A stretch of DNA of 13,655 bases from assembly GCA_948517135.1 (NCBI GenBank), contig CAORJJ010000057.1, positions 1 through 13,655 of the forward strand. The letters run 5' to 3'. Each line of letters starts with the position of its first letter. Position 1 is the stretch's first letter. Source of the DNA: an uncultured Clostridia bacterium. Its GTDB lineage: Bacteria > Bacillota > Clostridia > TANB77 > CAG-508. Of this stretch, positions 13,630 to 13,655 are shown in pieces. The notes beneath the pieces are model-generated. The model searched no databases. It had not been told where the DNA came from and saw only the letters and a program-made list of their open reading frames with translations. Both the position numbers and the translations under genes were made by a program.

Positions 13630-13655
13630 AACTAACCCCTTCTAATGTTTTATAA

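Overview
The window is very AT-rich and every credible gene lies on the minus strand. Shine-Dalgarno sites are strong (AGGAGG type), five promoters match the housekeeping sigma consensus with 17-base spacers, terminators are simple hairpins with T tracts, AGA is the common arginine codon and TGA is used as a stop. This fits a low-GC Bacillota (Clostridia- or Bacilli-like) chromosome or large accessory element. It argues against a Mycoplasma code. I cannot name the genus.

Layout in the direction of transcription (right to left). Block A (13629 to 6154): radical SAM enzyme, NAD+ synthetase-like protein, an inserted GC-richer cassette with one two-TM protein, an NMNAT-phosphoribosyltransferase fusion, a GNAT acetyltransferase, a second Cys-rich radical SAM enzyme and a divergent SelO-like AMPylase. 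Block B (6054 to 3999): four short independent units. These are two paralogous small coiled-coil proteins, a methyltransferase-like protein and a small membrane protein with a possible 31-codon second frame. Each of the first three units has a consensus promoter; the fourth has a weak candidate. All four end at a hairpin terminator. Block C (3753 to beyond base 1): an operon behind a perfect TTGACA-17-TATAAT promoter encoding a CYTH-thymidylate kinase-like fusion, a short-chain dehydrogenase, an acetamidase/formamidase-family protein and a HisG-thymidylate kinase-like fusion cut off by the window edge.

The common theme is nucleotide and NAD chemistry. Two PRPP-type phosphoribosyltransferase domains, two TMK-like kinase domains, a nucleotidyltransferase of the NMNAT type, a NadE-type amidating adenylase, a triphosphate-tunnel (CYTH) domain and an ATP-using SelO-like domain are combined with tailoring enzymes (two radical SAM, SDR, amidase, GNAT, methyltransferase). 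Three genes join nucleotide-acting domains in pairs I do not recognise as standard. My inference is that the window encodes a pathway making or modifying a nucleotide- or dinucleotide-like (NAD-like) metabolite. The substrate and purpose (cofactor, signal, antimetabolite or defence) cannot be read from the sequence.

The GC-richer cassette at about 11150-11758 has its own promoter and terminator and splits block A. Two nearly identical inverted 15-18 base repeats bracket the block C promoter and are candidate operators.
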